In this document: in pieces, positions 29,216-38,869 of the stretch | Numbering within the stretch: the first letter of the stretch is position 1 | Layout of the letters: every line of letters starts with the position of its first letter | Origin: Demequina pelophila | GTDB taxonomy: Bacteria > Actinomycetota > Actinomycetes > Actinomycetales > Demequinaceae | Direction of reading: 5' to 3' | NCBI RefSeq assembly: GCF_000971175.1 | Contig: NZ_BBLY01000001.1 | Location: 1,149,680 to 1,213,679, forward strand | Length of the DNA: 64,000 nt | The notes under the pieces: generated by a model | Database searches by the model: none | What the model was told of the DNA's origin: nothing | Seen by the model: the letters and a program-made list of their open reading frames with translations, nothing else | Made by a program: the position numbers and the translations under genes

Positions 29216-30535
29216 ATGACCGCGCTGTGGTGGGTCCGGCGCGACGCACGCCTCGCCGACAACCCCGCCCTGCTGTCCGCCCAGGAGGACGGACCGGCCG
29301 CCGCGGTCTTCCCGTGGTCCGAGCGCGTCCACCTCTGGTCCGGCCGCCGCCGCGCGCACCTCGCGCGCGCCCTGTGGAGCCTGCGCGAGGACACCGGCGG
29401 CGCCCTGGGGATCAGGCGCGGAACCCCGGCCGATGCGGTGCTCGCCGTCGCGCGCGAGTCCGACGCCCGCGTCGTGTGGGCCCAGGCGGAACACTCCCCC
29501 GCCGGCCTGGCGGAGCAGGCCGCCGTCGAGGCCGCGCTGGAGGCCGACGGGCGCGAACTGCGGTTGATCGGCTCGCCGTACGCGGTTGCGCCCGGGCGCG
29601 TGGCCAAGGCCGACGGCACCGAGTACCGCGTCTACACCCCGTTCTCCAAGGCGTGGCGCGAGCACGGCTGGCGCGCGCCCGCCCCCGACGCGGCCCCGGA
29701 GGCCTTCCGCCCCGTCGAGTCCGACGTCGACCTCGACCAGCGCGCGGCCCACGCGGACGCCGAGGACCCCATCGACCCGCGCCCCGAGTTCCGCGAGGCC
29801 CGCATCCACGACGCGCTCGCCGACTTCATCGGCGGCGACCTGGACCGCTACAAGGACGAGCGCGACCGCCCCGACCTCGACACCACCTCGCGCCTGTCCA
29901 TCCCGCTCGCATTCGGCCAGCTCCACCCGCGCACCATCCTCGCCGCAACCGGCCCCCTCCGCTCCGACGCCGCCCGCCGCTTCGAGTCCGAGCTCGCGTG
30001 GCGCGAGTTCCACGCCGACGTCCTGTTCCGCCACCCCTCCGCGCTCCGGGAGTCGCTCAACCCCGTGATCCCGGACGATGCATGGGTCACCGGCGACGAT
30101 GCGGACCTCGCCTTTCGCGAATGGAGGGACGGGCGCACGGGGTTCCCCCTGGTGGATGCGGGCATGCGGCAGCTCGCGCAGACGGGGTGGATGCACAACA
30201 GGGTCCGCATGGTGGTCGCGAGCTTCCTGGTCAAGGACCTGCACGTGCCGTGGCAGCGCGGCGCATCGCACTTCCGGCGCGCGCTGCTCGACTACGACCA
30301 CGCGCAGAACCAGCTCAACTGGCAGTGGGTCGCCGGCACCGGCCGGGACGCGGCCCCGTACTTCCGCGTGTTCAACCCGGACGGCCAGGCCGACCGCTTC
30401 GACCCCGAGCGTCGCTACGTCGAGCGCTGGGTGCCGGAGGTCGACACGCCCGCCTACCCGGAGCGCATGGTGGACCACAAAGTCGAGCGCGAGGTGGCGC
30501 TCGCCGACTTCCAGCGGGGCAAGGGCTCGGGCTAG
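29216..30535 (+). CDS. phrB: Deoxyribodipyrimidine photolyase
   Basis: 439 aa, CPD class I photolyase. The N-terminal antenna-binding Rossmann part (LWWVRRDARLADNPAL) is followed by the FAD domain: TSRLSIPLAFGQLHPRTI, LAWREFHADVLF, GFPLVDAGMRQL, GWMHNRVRMVVASFLVKDL, and WQWVAGTGRDAAPYFRVFNP. It repairs UV dimers with light. The ATG at 29,216 (after GAGG) begins the conserved strand. Asp-Asp-Ala at 30,073 is a GGACGATGC copy. Confidence 0.95.
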   Translation: MTALWWVRRDARLADNPALLSAQEDGPAAAVFPWSERVHLWSGRRRAHLARALWSLREDTGGALGIRRGTPADAVLAVARESDARVVWAQAEHSPAGLAEQAAVEAALEADGRELRLIGSPYAVAPGRVAKADGTEYRVYTPFSKAWREHGWRAPAPDAAPEAFRPVESDVDLDQRAAHADAEDPIDPRPEFREARIHDALADFIGGDLDRYKDERDRPDLDTTSRLSIPLAFGQLHPRTILAATGPLRSDAARRFESELAWREFHADVLFRHPSALRESLNPVIPDDAWVTGDDADLAFREWRDGRTGFPLVDAGMRQLAQTGWMHNRVRMVVASFLVKDLHVPWQRGASHFRRALLDYDHAQNQLNWQWVAGTGRDAAPYFRVFNPDGQADRFDPERRYVERWVPEVDTPAYPERMVDHKVEREVALADFQRGKGSG

Positions 30536-30610
30536 GCCCCGACGCCCGGAGCGCCGCCCGTGGAGGTGAGGCGCCGAAGCGCCGTCCGTGCCACCGGCGC
30601 CGATGGTCCC

Positions 30611-30628
30611 GTGTGACCTACCTCACAC
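30611..30628. promoter_or_regulatory. CRP-like site before the DUF1801 gene
   Basis: GTGTGA-CCTACC-TCACAC, a perfect match to TGTGA-N6-TCACA. Its centre is about 27 nt upstream of the ATG at 30,647. With a TACCCT box at 30,635-30,640 it would overlap the -35 region, suggesting repression. Confidence 0.7.
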
Positions 30629-30646
30629 GCGGGGTACCCTCGCGCC

Positions 30647-31012
30647 ATGGCACACAACGAGGTCGATGTCTGGATGGGCCGCTACGACAACCCCATGCGC
30701 GAGGTGGTCGAGCGGGTCCGGCGCATCATGCTCAACGCGGACGACCGCGTCGAGGAGTGCATCAAGTGGCAGGCGCCCACCTTCACCTACCGCGGCAACA
30801 TCGCGAGCTTCTACCCCAAGGCGAAGAACCACGCGACGCTCATGTTCCACCAGGGCGCGCTCATCCCGGGCACGTTCCCCCACCTGCTGGGCGCGGGCGA
30901 CACGTCGCGGTCGATGCAGTTCGTCTCGATCGCGGAGGCCGAGGAGCGCCGCGAGGAGCTCACCGCGATCGTCAAGGCCTGGATCGCCCTGCGCGACGCC
31001 GCCGCCGAGTAG
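30647..31012 (+). CDS. DUF1801 family protein
   Basis: 121 aa. The pattern VVERVRRIMLNADDRVEECIKWQAPTFTYRGNIASFYP is characteristic of DUF1801 (YdhG-like, frataxin-resembling fold). The function is not established; roles in iron handling or as a small ligand-binding protein have been suggested for relatives. A CRP-like palindrome and a TACCCT box 6 nt before the ATG indicate a leaderless, catabolite-controlled transcript. It is followed by a 104-nt repeat in the convergent gap. Confidence 0.85.
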   Translation: MAHNEVDVWMGRYDNPMREVVERVRRIMLNADDRVEECIKWQAPTFTYRGNIASFYPKAKNHATLMFHQGALIPGTFPHLLGAGDTSRSMQFVSIAEAEERREELTAIVKAWIALRDAAAE

Positions 31013-31045
31013 CCGCCGCCCCGCGCATCACCCCCTTCACGCGTG

Positions 31046-31149
31046 TCACCTCTCCACACACGAGCGACACTCAGCTACCCGTAGCGCGCACAGATCCGTC
31101 AGAAGCGACCACCATCTACCCGCAGCGGTGCGGGTGTGTGGACAGGTGA
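31046..31149. repeat. 104-nt palindromic element, copy 1
   Basis: Arms TCACCTCTCCACAC and GTGTGGACAGGTGA enclose a conserved core including CAGCTACCCGTAGCGCGCA and GCGACCACCATCTACCCG. An extra half-arm GTGTGGACAGGTGA follows at about 31,160-31,173. It lies between two convergent genes. Confidence 0.85.
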
Positions 31150-31188
31150 CGCGGTAGGCGTGTGGACAGGTGACGCCGGGGCCGGGCG

Positions 31189-32139
31189 TCAGGCGGGGAA
31201 CGCGCCCATCATCACGAAGTTCACCGGGTCGTCCCCATGGCGGCGCGCCTCGACCTGGCGGCGCACCAGGTCCGCGTAGCGGCGGTCGGTGAGCCGCTCC
31301 CAGCCGGCCACGTGCGGCACCACGATGCACCCCGGAGCGTCCCACAGGGGATGCCCCTCCGGCAGCGGCTCGGGGTCCGTGACGTCGAGCGCCGCGCGCA
31401 GGCGTCCGGCCCGCAGCTCGGCCACCAGCGCGTCCGTGTCGACCACCCTGCCGCGGCCCACGTTGATGAGCAGGGCATCGTCCCTCATCGCCGCGAGGAA
31501 GGCCGCGTCGACCAGGCGGTCCGTGGACTCGTCGTGCGGCGTCACGATGACGACCACATCGAAGTCGCCCAGGACCCCCGGAAGCGCGTCGACCGCGTGC
31601 ACCACGGTGCCGTCGGGCGCGGTGCGCGCGGTGCGGGCCACGCCCTCCACCTCGACCTCGCACGCCCTGAACCGGGCGCCGATCGCCGCGCCGATCGCGC
31701 CGTAGCCCACCACCAGCGCACGCGAGTCCGCGAGCTTGGGCGACCAGTAGTCCGGCTCCCACGCGCCGCGGCGCTGGGCGTCGAGGAACTGCGGGAGCCG
31801 ACGCTGCGACGCCAGGGCGAGCGCCAGGGCCATCTCCGCGACGCGCGTGTCGTGCACGCCCCGCGCGTTCGCGAGCGCCACGCCCGGCGGCACGAACGGG
31901 ACGGCGTGCTCGAAGCCCGCGGAGGGAAGCTGGATCACCTTGAGGTCGGGGCACTCGGCCAGGCGCCCGTAGACGCGGCGGCCGCCCGTGCCGTGAGGCA
32001 GGCACGCGATGGTGACGCGCTCGCGCTCGGCCTCGGGGACCTCGCCCTCGACGGGGTCCCACACGATGGTCCGGGCGTCCTCGCCCAGGTCTCCCAGTGC
32101 ATCGGCCACGGCCTCGGACGGGACGGCGACGGTGATCAT
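31189..32139 (-). CDS. D-2-hydroxyacid dehydrogenase
   Basis: 316 aa. The NAD-binding loop VVGYGAIGAAIG (residues 143-154) is followed by the catalytic set of the D-isomer-specific family: Arg in NVGRGRVVD, Glu in DPEPLPEGHPLW and His in VVPHVAGWE. It would interconvert a 2-keto acid and its D-hydroxy acid, or act as a glyoxylate/hydroxypyruvate reductase; specificity cannot be read. The start was chosen at the first strand (MITVAVPS). It ends opposite the DUF1801 gene. Confidence 0.9.
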   Translation of the reverse strand: MITVAVPSEAVADALGDLGEDARTIVWDPVEGEVPEAERERVTIACLPHGTGGRRVYGRLAECPDLKVIQLPSAGFEHAVPFVPPGVALANARGVHDTRVAEMALALALASQRRLPQFLDAQRRGAWEPDYWSPKLADSRALVVGYGAIGAAIGARFRACEVEVEGVARTARTAPDGTVVHAVDALPGVLGDFDVVVIVTPHDESTDRLVDAAFLAAMRDDALLINVGRGRVVDTDALVAELRAGRLRAALDVTDPEPLPEGHPLWDAPGCIVVPHVAGWERLTDRRYADLVRRQVEARRHGDDPVNFVMMGAFPA

Positions 32140-32218
32140 GCGGCCAGTCTGCCAGGCACGCGGGAACCCCGGGCCCGCGTGGACACCGGGCCAGGCGACG
32201 CGGCCCGGGCGCCGGGGC

Positions 32219-33484
32219 TCAGTCCGCGGCGACCGCGCCGGCGGGCACGAGCGGTGTGCCTGCGGGGTCGAGCAGGAGCGGCGCGAAGGCGCGCTCTGCG
32301 GCGCCGATGACGCGCAGGTCCCGGCCGAGCGCGGCCGCCCCGAGGAGGGCGCCCTCGGCATCGGGCCGGAACGCCTCCGTCTGCACCACGCGGCCGATCT
32401 CCTCCGCGCGGCACTCGTACAGGTCGCCCAGGTAGCCGCCCAGGAGCACCGCGTCGGGGTCGAACGCGCACTCGAGGTTCGCGATCGCCGTGCCCAGAAG
32501 CGCGGCCTGGCGGTCGACCTCGCGGGCGACCGCCGCATCGTCCCCCGCGAGCTCGCCCAGCCCACCGGCGACGGCGCCGGTGGAGACGCCGGCGACCTCC
32601 GCGAGCCGCGCGGCGCTCACCTCGGTCTCGAGGCAGCCGCGACGGCCGCAGCTGCACTCGCGACCGGGCGTGCGCACGAGCATGTGGCCGAACTCGCCGC
32701 CATAGCCGCGCCCGCCCCGGAGCATGACGCCTCCGACGAGGGCGGCGCCGCCGATGCCGGACGACGAGCCGTTGAGAAACACCACGTTGTCGGCGCCGCG
32801 GGCCGCGCCGAAGCTCCACTCGGCGCGCAGGCCCAGGTTCGCGTCGTTGCCGACCGCGACGGGGACGCCCAGGGGCTCGGCGAGGCGGGCGCCGAGCGGC
32901 TCGCGGCGCCACCCGAGGTGCGCGGCGTGGACCACCGTGCCGCCGTCCGCGTCGACGAGCCCGGGCACCGCGACCGCCGTGCCCACCACCCGCTCGACCG
33001 GGCTCCGGCGCAGGAGGGCCCGGGCCTCCTCGACCATGGCGTCGGCCGCGAGCGCCGGCGTCGGCGCCTCGTCGAACGCGCGCCGCCGCCGCGCGAGCAC
33101 CGTCCCGTCGAGCGCGACCAGCGCGCTGTCGAGGCCGTCGATGTCGGGATGGAACGCGATCGCCGCCACCTCCCGGCGGATGCGGACGATCAGGCTGGGG
33201 CGCCCCACCGCGCCGGTCTCCGCGGAGGCGTCCTCGACCACGAGCCCCAGGTCCGCGAGCTCCGCGACCAGCCCGCCGATGGTCGACCGATTGAGGCCGG
33301 TGTCCCGCGTGAGTTGGGCACGCGTCAACGGGCCGCGGTAGTGGACGGCCGTGAGCAGCGCGGAGAGGTTGTTCCGGCGGGTGTGATCGTTCCGCGACCC
33401 GCGAGGCGCGGCCACGCGCGGGGCGCGCAGGTCCGGCGTGTCGCCGGCGACGCGCGCGGCGGCGCCCAGCAGCGCATCGTCCAT
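32219..33484 (-). CDS. xylR: ROK-family xylose repressor
   Basis: 421 aa from ATG 33,484; ATGs at 33,508 and 33,523 are alternatives and none has an ideal ribosome site. The N-terminal winged helix (residues ~35-85: LTRAQLTRDTGLNRSTIGGLVAELADLGLV) is followed by the ROK sugar-kinase-like domain with the zinc motif ECSCGRRGCLE. It is divergent from xylA, with a palindromic operator in the shared gap, so it is very probably the xylose-responsive repressor. It starts with Met-Asp-Asp-Ala, a GGACGATGC copy. Confidence 0.85.
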   Translation of the reverse strand: MDDALLGAAARVAGDTPDLRAPRVAAPRGSRNDHTRRNNLSALLTAVHYRGPLTRAQLTRDTGLNRSTIGGLVAELADLGLVVEDASAETGAVGRPSLIVRIRREVAAIAFHPDIDGLDSALVALDGTVLARRRRAFDEAPTPALAADAMVEEARALLRRSPVERVVGTAVAVPGLVDADGGTVVHAAHLGWRREPLGARLAEPLGVPVAVGNDANLGLRAEWSFGAARGADNVVFLNGSSSGIGGAALVGGVMLRGGRGYGGEFGHMLVRTPGRECSCGRRGCLETEVSAARLAEVAGVSTGAVAGGLGELAGDDAAVAREVDRQAALLGTAIANLECAFDPDAVLLGGYLGDLYECRAEEIGRVVQTEAFRPDAEGALLGAAALGRDLRVIGAAERAFAPLLLDPAGTPLVPAGAVAAD

Positions 33485-33695
33485 CTCCCGCGCCTCTCGC
33501 GCCACCATGCCTCCTCGCACCATCGGGGGATCCCCGCCCGCCGGTCGCCGCCGGCGGTGCTCGCCAGTATGCCGCGCCGGCGCCGCGGCGACGACGCCCG
33601 ATCCCGCTCCCCACTCGAGGGCACGGGGTTTCACCCGGAATGCGCCGGTTCGCACGCAGGATCCGCGCGAATCGGCGCCGGCCGGTCCGCTCGCG

Positions 33696-33724
33696 TTGAC
33701 ACGGGCCCCGCCGCCAGATATGTT
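33696..33724 (+). promoter_or_regulatory. xylA promoter (TTGACA-N17-TATGTT)
   Basis: Near-consensus -35 TTGACA (33,696-33,701), 17-nt spacer and -10 TATGTT (33,719-33,724), 39 nt before the xylA ATG. The best sigma-70-type promoter in the window. Confidence 0.85.
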
Positions 33725-33740
33725 TTCGGTGTCAACATAT
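33718..33740. promoter_or_regulatory. xyl operator
   Basis: ATATGTT (33,718-33,724) and AACATAT (33,734-33,740) form a 23-nt palindrome overlapping the -10 box and start point of xylA. The AT-rich dyad fits ROK/XylR sites. A second pair, GTTGACAC/GTGTCAAC (33,695-33,702 and 33,729-33,736), encloses the promoter. Confidence 0.75.
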
Positions 33741-33762
33741 CAAGGAAGATAGGAGCGCCGCC

Positions 33763-34953
33763 ATGGCCCCCACTCCCACCCCCGCCGACAAGTTCACCTT
33801 CGGTCTGTGGACCATCGGCTGGAACGCTCAGGACCCCTTCGGCTCCGCCACCCGCGGCCCCGTCGACGCCGTCGACGCCATCCACAAGCTCTCGGAGCTG
33901 GGCGCGTACGGCATGACCTTCCACGACGACGACCTGTTCCCGTTCGGCTGCTCGGACGCGGACCGCCGCGCCGCGATCGACGCGCTCAAGAAGGCGTGCG
34001 ACGAGACCGGGATGACCATCCCGATGATCACCACCAACACCTTCTCGCACCCGGTGTTCAAGGACGGCGGCGTCACCTCCAACGACCGCGACGTGCGCCG
34101 CTTCACCATCCGCAAGATCCTGCGCAACATCGACCTGGCCGCTGAGCTGGGCGCCAAGACCTTCGTCATGTGGGGCGGCCGCGAGGGCGCCGAGTACGAC
34201 TTCTCGAAGGACATCCGCGTCGCGCTCGAGCGCTACCGCGAGGCCGCCAACGTCTTCGGCGCGTACGTGCTGGAGAAGGGCTACGACCTCAAGTTCGCGA
34301 TCGAGCCCAAGCCGAACGAGCCCCGCGGCGACATCCTGCTCCCCACCGTGGGCCACGCGCTCGGCTTCATCGAGACGCTCGACAACCCCGAGCTGGTGGG
34401 CCTCAACCCCGAGGTGGGCCACGAGCAGATGGCCGGCCTCAACTTCACCGCCGGCATCGCGCAGGCGCTGTACCAGGGCAAGCTGTTCCACATCGACCTC
34501 AACGGCCAGCGCGGCATCAAGTACGACCAGGACCTGGTATTCGGTCACGGCGACCTCATCAACGCGTTCTCGCTGGTCGACCTGCTCGAGAACGGCGGTC
34601 CCGAGGGCGGCCAGGCCTACACCGGCCCCCGCCACTTCGACTACAAGCCCTCGCGCACCGAGGACATCGACGGCGTGTGGGCCTCCGCCGAGGCGAACAT
34701 GCGCATGTACCTCCTGCTCAAGGAGCGCGCCGCGGCCTTCCGCGCCGACCCCGAGGTGCAGGAGGCCATCGAGGCCACCCGCCAGCACGAGCTCGCGCAG
34801 ACCACGCTGGCCGAGGGCGAGTCCGTCGCGGACCTGCTCGCCGACACCTCCGCCTACGAGGACTTCGACGCCGACGCGTACTTCGACGCCAAGGGCTTCG
34901 GCTTCGTCCGCCTGCAGCAGCTGGCCGTCGAGCACCTCATGGGCGCTCGCTGA
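33763..34953 (+). CDS. xylA: Xylose isomerase
   Basis: 396 aa, class I (actinobacterial) xylose isomerase. [15 protein letters not shown] carries the catalytic His, [13 protein letters not shown] the metal and substrate residues, [15 protein letters not shown] the second metal site, and [20 protein letters not shown] the remaining ligands. It converts D-xylose to D-xylulose. AGGAG precedes the ATG. Promoter and operator lie directly upstream, and tandem terminators downstream separate it from xylB, which likely has its own promoter or receives read-through. Confidence 0.98.
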   Translation: MAPTPTPADKFTFGLWTIGWNAQDPFGSATRGPVDAVDAIHKLSELGAYGMTFHDDDLFPFGCSDADRRAAIDALKKACDETGMTIPMITTNTFSHPVFKDGGVTSNDRDVRRFTIRKILRNIDLAAELGAKTFVMWGGREGAEYDFSKDIRVALERYREAANVFGAYVLEKGYDLKFAIEPKPNEPRGDILLPTVGHALGFIETLDNPELVGLNPEVGHEQMAGLNFTAGIAQALYQGKLFHIDLNGQRGIKYDQDLVFGHGDLINAFSLVDLLENGGPEGGQAYTGPRHFDYKPSRTEDIDGVWASAEANMRMYLLLKERAAAFRADPEVQEAIEATRQHELAQTTLAEGESVADLLADTSAYEDFDADAYFDAKGFGFVRLQQLAVEHLMGAR

Positions 34954-34974
34954 GCCTCACCGCTTCACCCCCTC

Positions 34975-35044
34975 GCCGATGCCCGGTCGCCGTTCCTCCT
35001 TACGGCGGCCGGGCATCGGCCCTTGTGGGGGCCCTTCGGCCCCC
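34975..35044 (+). terminator. Tandem terminators after xylA
   Basis: First hairpin arms 34,975-34,992 and 35,003-35,020 (GCCGATGCCCGG-type stem). Second stem GGGGGCC-CTTC-GGCCCCC at 35,027-35,044. Both lie between xylA and xylB. Confidence 0.75.
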
Positions 35045-35115
35045 CGTTCCGCTCTTGTCCCCCACCTCCCCCGCATCCCCCGCATATCTATTCCACTGAC
35101 TAGAAAGGACGCGCG

Positions 35116-36543
35116 ATGACGCTCGTCGCCGGCGTCGACTCCTCGACGCAGAGCTGCAAGGTGGTCGTTCGCGACCTCGAGACCGGCGAGGTGGTGCGCA
35201 CCGGCCGCGCCTCGCACCCCGACGGCACGTCCGTGCACCCCGACCGCTGGTGGGACGCGCTCCTCGCCGCCATCGCTGACGCTGGCGGCCTCGCCGACGT
35301 GGCCGCCGTGTCCATCGGCGGCCAGCAGCACGGCATGGTCGCGCTCGACGCCGCCGGCGAGGTGGTGCGCGACGCGCTGCTGTGGAACGACACCCGCTCG
35401 GCGGGCGCGGCCGCGGACCTGATCGCCGAGTTCGGCGCCCAGGCACTGGCGGAGCGCACGGGCCTGGTGCCCGTCGCATCGTTCACCTCCACCAAGCTGC
35501 GCTGGCTGCGCGACGCGGAGCCGGACAACGCCGCCCGCGTCGCCGCCGTCGCCCTCCCCCACGACTGGCTGACCTGGCGCCTGCGCGGGTACGGGCCCGT
35601 CGCATCGTCCCCCCTCGGGCCGGTCCTCACCGAGCTCACGACGGACCGCTCGGACGTCTCCGGCACCGGCTACTGGAACCCCGCCACGGGCGTATACGAC
35701 CGCGACCTGCTGATCGCCGCGCTGGGGCACGATGCGGTGGTGCCGCGCGTGCTCGGGCCCGGCGAGTCCGCGGGTGGTTCCGTCTGGCTCGACGGCGCCG
35801 AGCTCGCCTGCGTCGTGGGCCCCGGCGCGGGCGACAACGCCGCCGCCGGGCTGGGCCTGGGCGCGACCGTGGGCGACGTGGTCGTGTCGCTGGGCACCTC
35901 GGGCACCGTCTTCGCCGTGACCGCGTCCGGGTACGCGGACGCCACGGGCATCGTGGCGGGCTTCGCCTCCGCCTCGGGCGAGCACCTGCCCCTCGTGTGC
36001 ACGCTCAACGCGTCCCGCGTGCTGGACGCCTTCGCGCGCGTCCTGGGCGTGGGCTACGACGAGCTGGGCGACCTCGCCATGGCTGCCGCGCCTGGCGCCG
36101 ACGGCCTCACCCTGGTCCCCTACTTCGAGGGCGAGCGCACCCCCAACCTCCCCGACGCGACCGCGACCCTGTCCGGCATGACCCTCGCGAACACCACGCG
36201 GGAGAACATGGCGCGCGCCGCAATCGAGGGCATGCTCGCCGCGCAGGCGGTGGGCATGGACGCGATCCTGTCCGCGGGCGTGGAGGCCAAGCGCGCGCTC
36301 CTGGTGGGCGGCTCGGCGCAGAACTCCGCCGTGCAGGCCATCGCGGCCCAGGTGTTCGACGTGCCCGTCGAGGTGCCCGAGCCCGGCGAGTACGTCGCCG
36401 CGGGTGCGGCCGTGCAGGCGGCGTGGGCGCTGACCGGCGAGCGCCCGACGTGGCCGCTCGCGGTGGTCGCGGCGCCCGCTCCGGACACGCGCCCGGAGAT
36501 CATGACGTCCTACCGCGAGGCCGCGGGGGCGTACCTGGGCTGA
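35116..36543 (+). CDS. xylB: Xylulokinase
   Basis: 475 aa, FGGY kinase. [15 protein letters not shown] is the ATPase phosphate-1 loop, [13 protein letters not shown] the substrate loop, LWNDTRS follows, and a phosphate-2 motif [14 protein letters not shown] precedes the C-terminal [19 protein letters not shown]. It phosphorylates xylulose to xylulose 5-phosphate. AGAAAGG lies before the ATG. It has the same orientation as xylA and is followed 38 nt later by a 104-nt repeat element. Confidence 0.96.
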   Translation: MTLVAGVDSSTQSCKVVVRDLETGEVVRTGRASHPDGTSVHPDRWWDALLAAIADAGGLADVAAVSIGGQQHGMVALDAAGEVVRDALLWNDTRSAGAAADLIAEFGAQALAERTGLVPVASFTSTKLRWLRDAEPDNAARVAAVALPHDWLTWRLRGYGPVASSPLGPVLTELTTDRSDVSGTGYWNPATGVYDRDLLIAALGHDAVVPRVLGPGESAGGSVWLDGAELACVVGPGAGDNAAAGLGLGATVGDVVVSLGTSGTVFAVTASGYADATGIVAGFASASGEHLPLVCTLNASRVLDAFARVLGVGYDELGDLAMAAAPGADGLTLVPYFEGERTPNLPDATATLSGMTLANTTRENMARAAIEGMLAAQAVGMDAILSAGVEAKRALLVGGSAQNSAVQAIAAQVFDVPVEVPEPGEYVAAGAAVQAAWALTGERPTWPLAVVAAPAPDTRPEIMTSYREAAGAYLG

Positions 36544-36580
36544 TTGCCCCGCCCTTCACGTCACCTGTCCACCCGTCCCG

Positions 36581-36684
36581 TCACCTGTCCACACACCCCG
36601 ACCCGAATGGGTACGTGGTGGTCGCTTTCCGCGAGTCGCTGCGCCCCACGGGTAGCTGGTTGTCGTTCGTGTGTTGACAGGTGA
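36581..36684. repeat. 104-nt palindromic element, copy 2
   Basis: Inverted relative to copies 1 and 3. Arms TCACCTGTCCACAC and GTGTTGACAGGTGA. The core reads, on the minus strand, CGACAACCAGCTACCCGTGG ... CGACTCGCGGAAAGCGACCA, almost identical to the copy at 63,893. An extra half arm TCACCTGTCCACC precedes it. Confidence 0.88.
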
Positions 36685-36771
36685 CGGCGGGCAGGTGCCG
36701 GCGGGACAGGCGCCGCGCCCGGGACCCCGGCTCACTACGATCGAACCAGCCGTTCGACGAAAGGGGCCGCC

Positions 36772-38112
36772 ATGCCCGTGTACGAGATCACCGACAAGGT
36801 CCGGGGCCTGATGCCCGGCGTCATCGCGGACCTCGAGGAGCTCATCTCGATCCCCTCGGTCGCGTTCCCGGGCTACCCCGCGGAGCCGGTCGAGCGGATG
36901 GCGCAGCGCACGCTCGAGCTGGTCCGCGAGGCCGGCTTCGCGGACGCCCGGCTCATGGACGTACCGTGGGGCTACCCGCCCATCTACGGCGAGATCCCCG
37001 GCCCTCCCGGCTCCCCCACCGTGGTGCTCTACGCGCACTACGACGTGCAGCCCGCGCCCGAGTCGCAGGGCTGGACCTCCGAGCCGTTCACCCCCACCCG
37101 CAAGGACGACGGCCGCATCTACGGCCGCGGCGCCTCCGACGACAAGAGCGGCATCGCGACCCACCTGGGCACCCTGCGCGCGCTCGAGGGCAACCCGCCG
37201 TGCACGCTGCGCATCATCCTCGAGGGCATGGAGGAGACGGAGTCCAACCTCGAGGAGTTCGTCGAGGCGCACCCCGACCTGTTCGACTGCGACCTGTTCC
37301 TCATCACGGACATGGGCAACCTCGAGGTGGGCGAGCCCGTCCTCACCACCGCCCTGCGCGGCGACGTGTCCTGCACCGTCACGGTCCGCACGCTCGAGCA
37401 CCCGCTCCACTCGGGCGTCTTCGGCGGCCCCGCGCCGGACGCGATGATGGCGCTCGCGCGCCTGCTCAGCTCCCTGGTGGACGATGCAGGGGACGTGGCC
37501 GTCGAGGGCGTCACCGGCGGCGTGTGGGACGGTGGGGACGTGCGGGAGTCCGACTTCCGGGCGTCGGCCGATCTGCTTCCCGGGGTGTCGCTGACCGGCA
37601 CCGGGAGCGTGGGCGACCGCCTGTGGGGCAAGCCCTCGATCAACGCGATCGGCGTGGACATCACCTCGATCGACGCGTCCTCCAACGTGCTCCACCCGGA
37701 GGCGTCGGCGAAGGTCTCCATGCGCATCGTCCCTGGTTCCGAGCCCGAGGAGGAGCTCGCCGCCCTGGTGCGCCACCTCGAGACCCACGCGCCGTGGGGC
37801 GCCCAGGTCGAGGTGACGCCGGCGAAGGCGGCGCCCGGCTTCGTGTGCGCGACCGACGGCCCGGCCGTGGCCGCGGCGCGCGAGGCGATGGCGGAGGCGT
37901 TCGGCCGGCCGGTGGGCGAGGCGGGCTGCGGCGGGTCGATCCCGCTGCTGCGCACGCTGCAGTCGGTGGCGCCCGAGGCCGAGTTCGTGCTGTGGGGGCC
38001 CGAGGACGTCGCCGGGTCGCGCATCCACGCCTCGGACGAGAGCGTCGACCCCGAGGAGATCGAGCGGATGGTCGTCGCGCAGGTGCTGCTGCTCCAGAAG
38101 CTGGGCGGCTGA
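36772..38112 (+). CDS. M20-family dipeptidase/peptidase
   Basis: 446 aa. Co-catalytic zinc ligands: His89 and Asp91 in YAHYDVQP, Asp123 in YGRGASDDKSG, Glu155/156 in EGMEETES and a C-terminal His in SRIHASDESV. The lid domain contains HPLHSGVFGG. This is the layout of M20A/CPG2-type dipeptidases and cytosolic nonspecific dipeptidases. It probably hydrolyses dipeptides or acylated amino acids. AAAGGGG precedes the ATG. No clear operon partner. Confidence 0.92.
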   Translation: MPVYEITDKVRGLMPGVIADLEELISIPSVAFPGYPAEPVERMAQRTLELVREAGFADARLMDVPWGYPPIYGEIPGPPGSPTVVLYAHYDVQPAPESQGWTSEPFTPTRKDDGRIYGRGASDDKSGIATHLGTLRALEGNPPCTLRIILEGMEETESNLEEFVEAHPDLFDCDLFLITDMGNLEVGEPVLTTALRGDVSCTVTVRTLEHPLHSGVFGGPAPDAMMALARLLSSLVDDAGDVAVEGVTGGVWDGGDVRESDFRASADLLPGVSLTGTGSVGDRLWGKPSINAIGVDITSIDASSNVLHPEASAKVSMRIVPGSEPEEELAALVRHLETHAPWGAQVEVTPAKAAPGFVCATDGPAVAAAREAMAEAFGRPVGEAGCGGSIPLLRTLQSVAPEAEFVLWGPEDVAGSRIHASDESVDPEEIERMVVAQVLLLQKLGG

Positions 38113-38149
38113 GCTCGAGGCGGGCCGGGGCCGTGCGACTCCGGCCCGC

Positions 38150-38163
38150 GTGACCAACGTCAC
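38150..38163. promoter_or_regulatory. CRP-like site, three-helix gene 1
   Basis: GTGA-CCAACG-TCAC, 35 nt (end to start) from a TAGTGT box at 38,198-38,203. The same arrangement and spacing recur upstream of the paralogue (38,870-38,923). Confidence 0.65.
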
Positions 38164-38384
38164 GTCAAATCTGCGCAAAGTCGACGCCGACCGCCGGTAG
38201 TGTGATCACACGGATATCGAGGCGACACGACCCCCACGCACCGTCGCGTGACGGGACCCGGCCCCTCGGATCTGTTGCGGCGCGCGACGCGCCGTCCTCG
38301 CGGCTCGGACATCCTCCGATTCGCGGGTGCAGCGCGTCGCATGCCGCCACGTCAGACAACGCAGCCAGACGGACGGACCGACCC

Positions 38385-38687
38385 TTGACCACCACGCTTC
38401 CCAGCATCGACTGCATGACCGCCCTGCGCCGGTCGTCGCGGATCCTCGCCGACGAGTTCTCGGGCTCCGTGGGCGCCACCCGCATCCACCAGGAACTGGT
38501 CGCGGCGTACACCTGGCTCGCGCCGGGCGCGCCGATCAAGGCGTTCCTCCCCCTGCTCGCCGAGCGCGAGGCACGCGAGGCGCTGAGGGCCTTCGCGAGC
38601 CGCGAGGTGGGCTTCGACGCGAGCCCGCGCGTGCATGTGTCCGCGGAGGCCGCGCACCACGCCGCGAGGTACCTGCTCGCGGCGTAG
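38385..38687 (+). CDS. Three-helix-bundle dimerisation-domain protein, paralogue 1
   Basis: 100 aa, all-alpha. RIHQELVAAYTWLA and FLPLLAEREAREALRAF align with paralogue 2 at 39,115 (VSETLAAAYVHRSA, FLPLLAEREARAALNAQ), and resemble the small actinobacterial three-helix-bundle dimerisation family. TTG at 38,385 was chosen because it aligns exactly with the paralogue's MTTTLxxID start; ATG at 38,415 is the alternative. About 175 nt of untranslated leader separate it from a CRP-linked promoter. Role unknown. Followed by 97-nt element copy 3. Confidence 0.65.
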   Translation: MTTTLPSIDCMTALRRSSRILADEFSGSVGATRIHQELVAAYTWLAPGAPIKAFLPLLAEREAREALRAFASREVGFDASPRVHVSAEAAHHAARYLLAA

Positions 38688-38717
38688 CGAGGGCGCGGGG
38701 AACGCGGGAGTGCACAC

Positions 38718-38846
38718 GACGCCCCGCCTTGGTGGACACCCCGCACGGATTGTCGCGCGACGCGCCGGTGGCCAACCCCGAGACGGGGCCGATCACCGGC
38801 GTGTCCCTGCCGAGTCCGTGCGGAGTGTCCATGAGGGCGGGGCGTC
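38718..38846. repeat. 97-nt palindromic element, copy 3, with extended arms
   Basis: The 97-nt core is 38,734-38,830 (GGACACCCCGCACGGA ... GTCCGTGCGGAGTGTCC). Outside it, GACGCCCCGCCTT (38,718-38,730) pairs with its near-complement ending at 38,846, extending the dyad. It lies 31 nt after the first three-helix gene. Confidence 0.85.
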
Positions 38847-38869
38847 TTGCCGTCCTTCTTGGAAACGAC

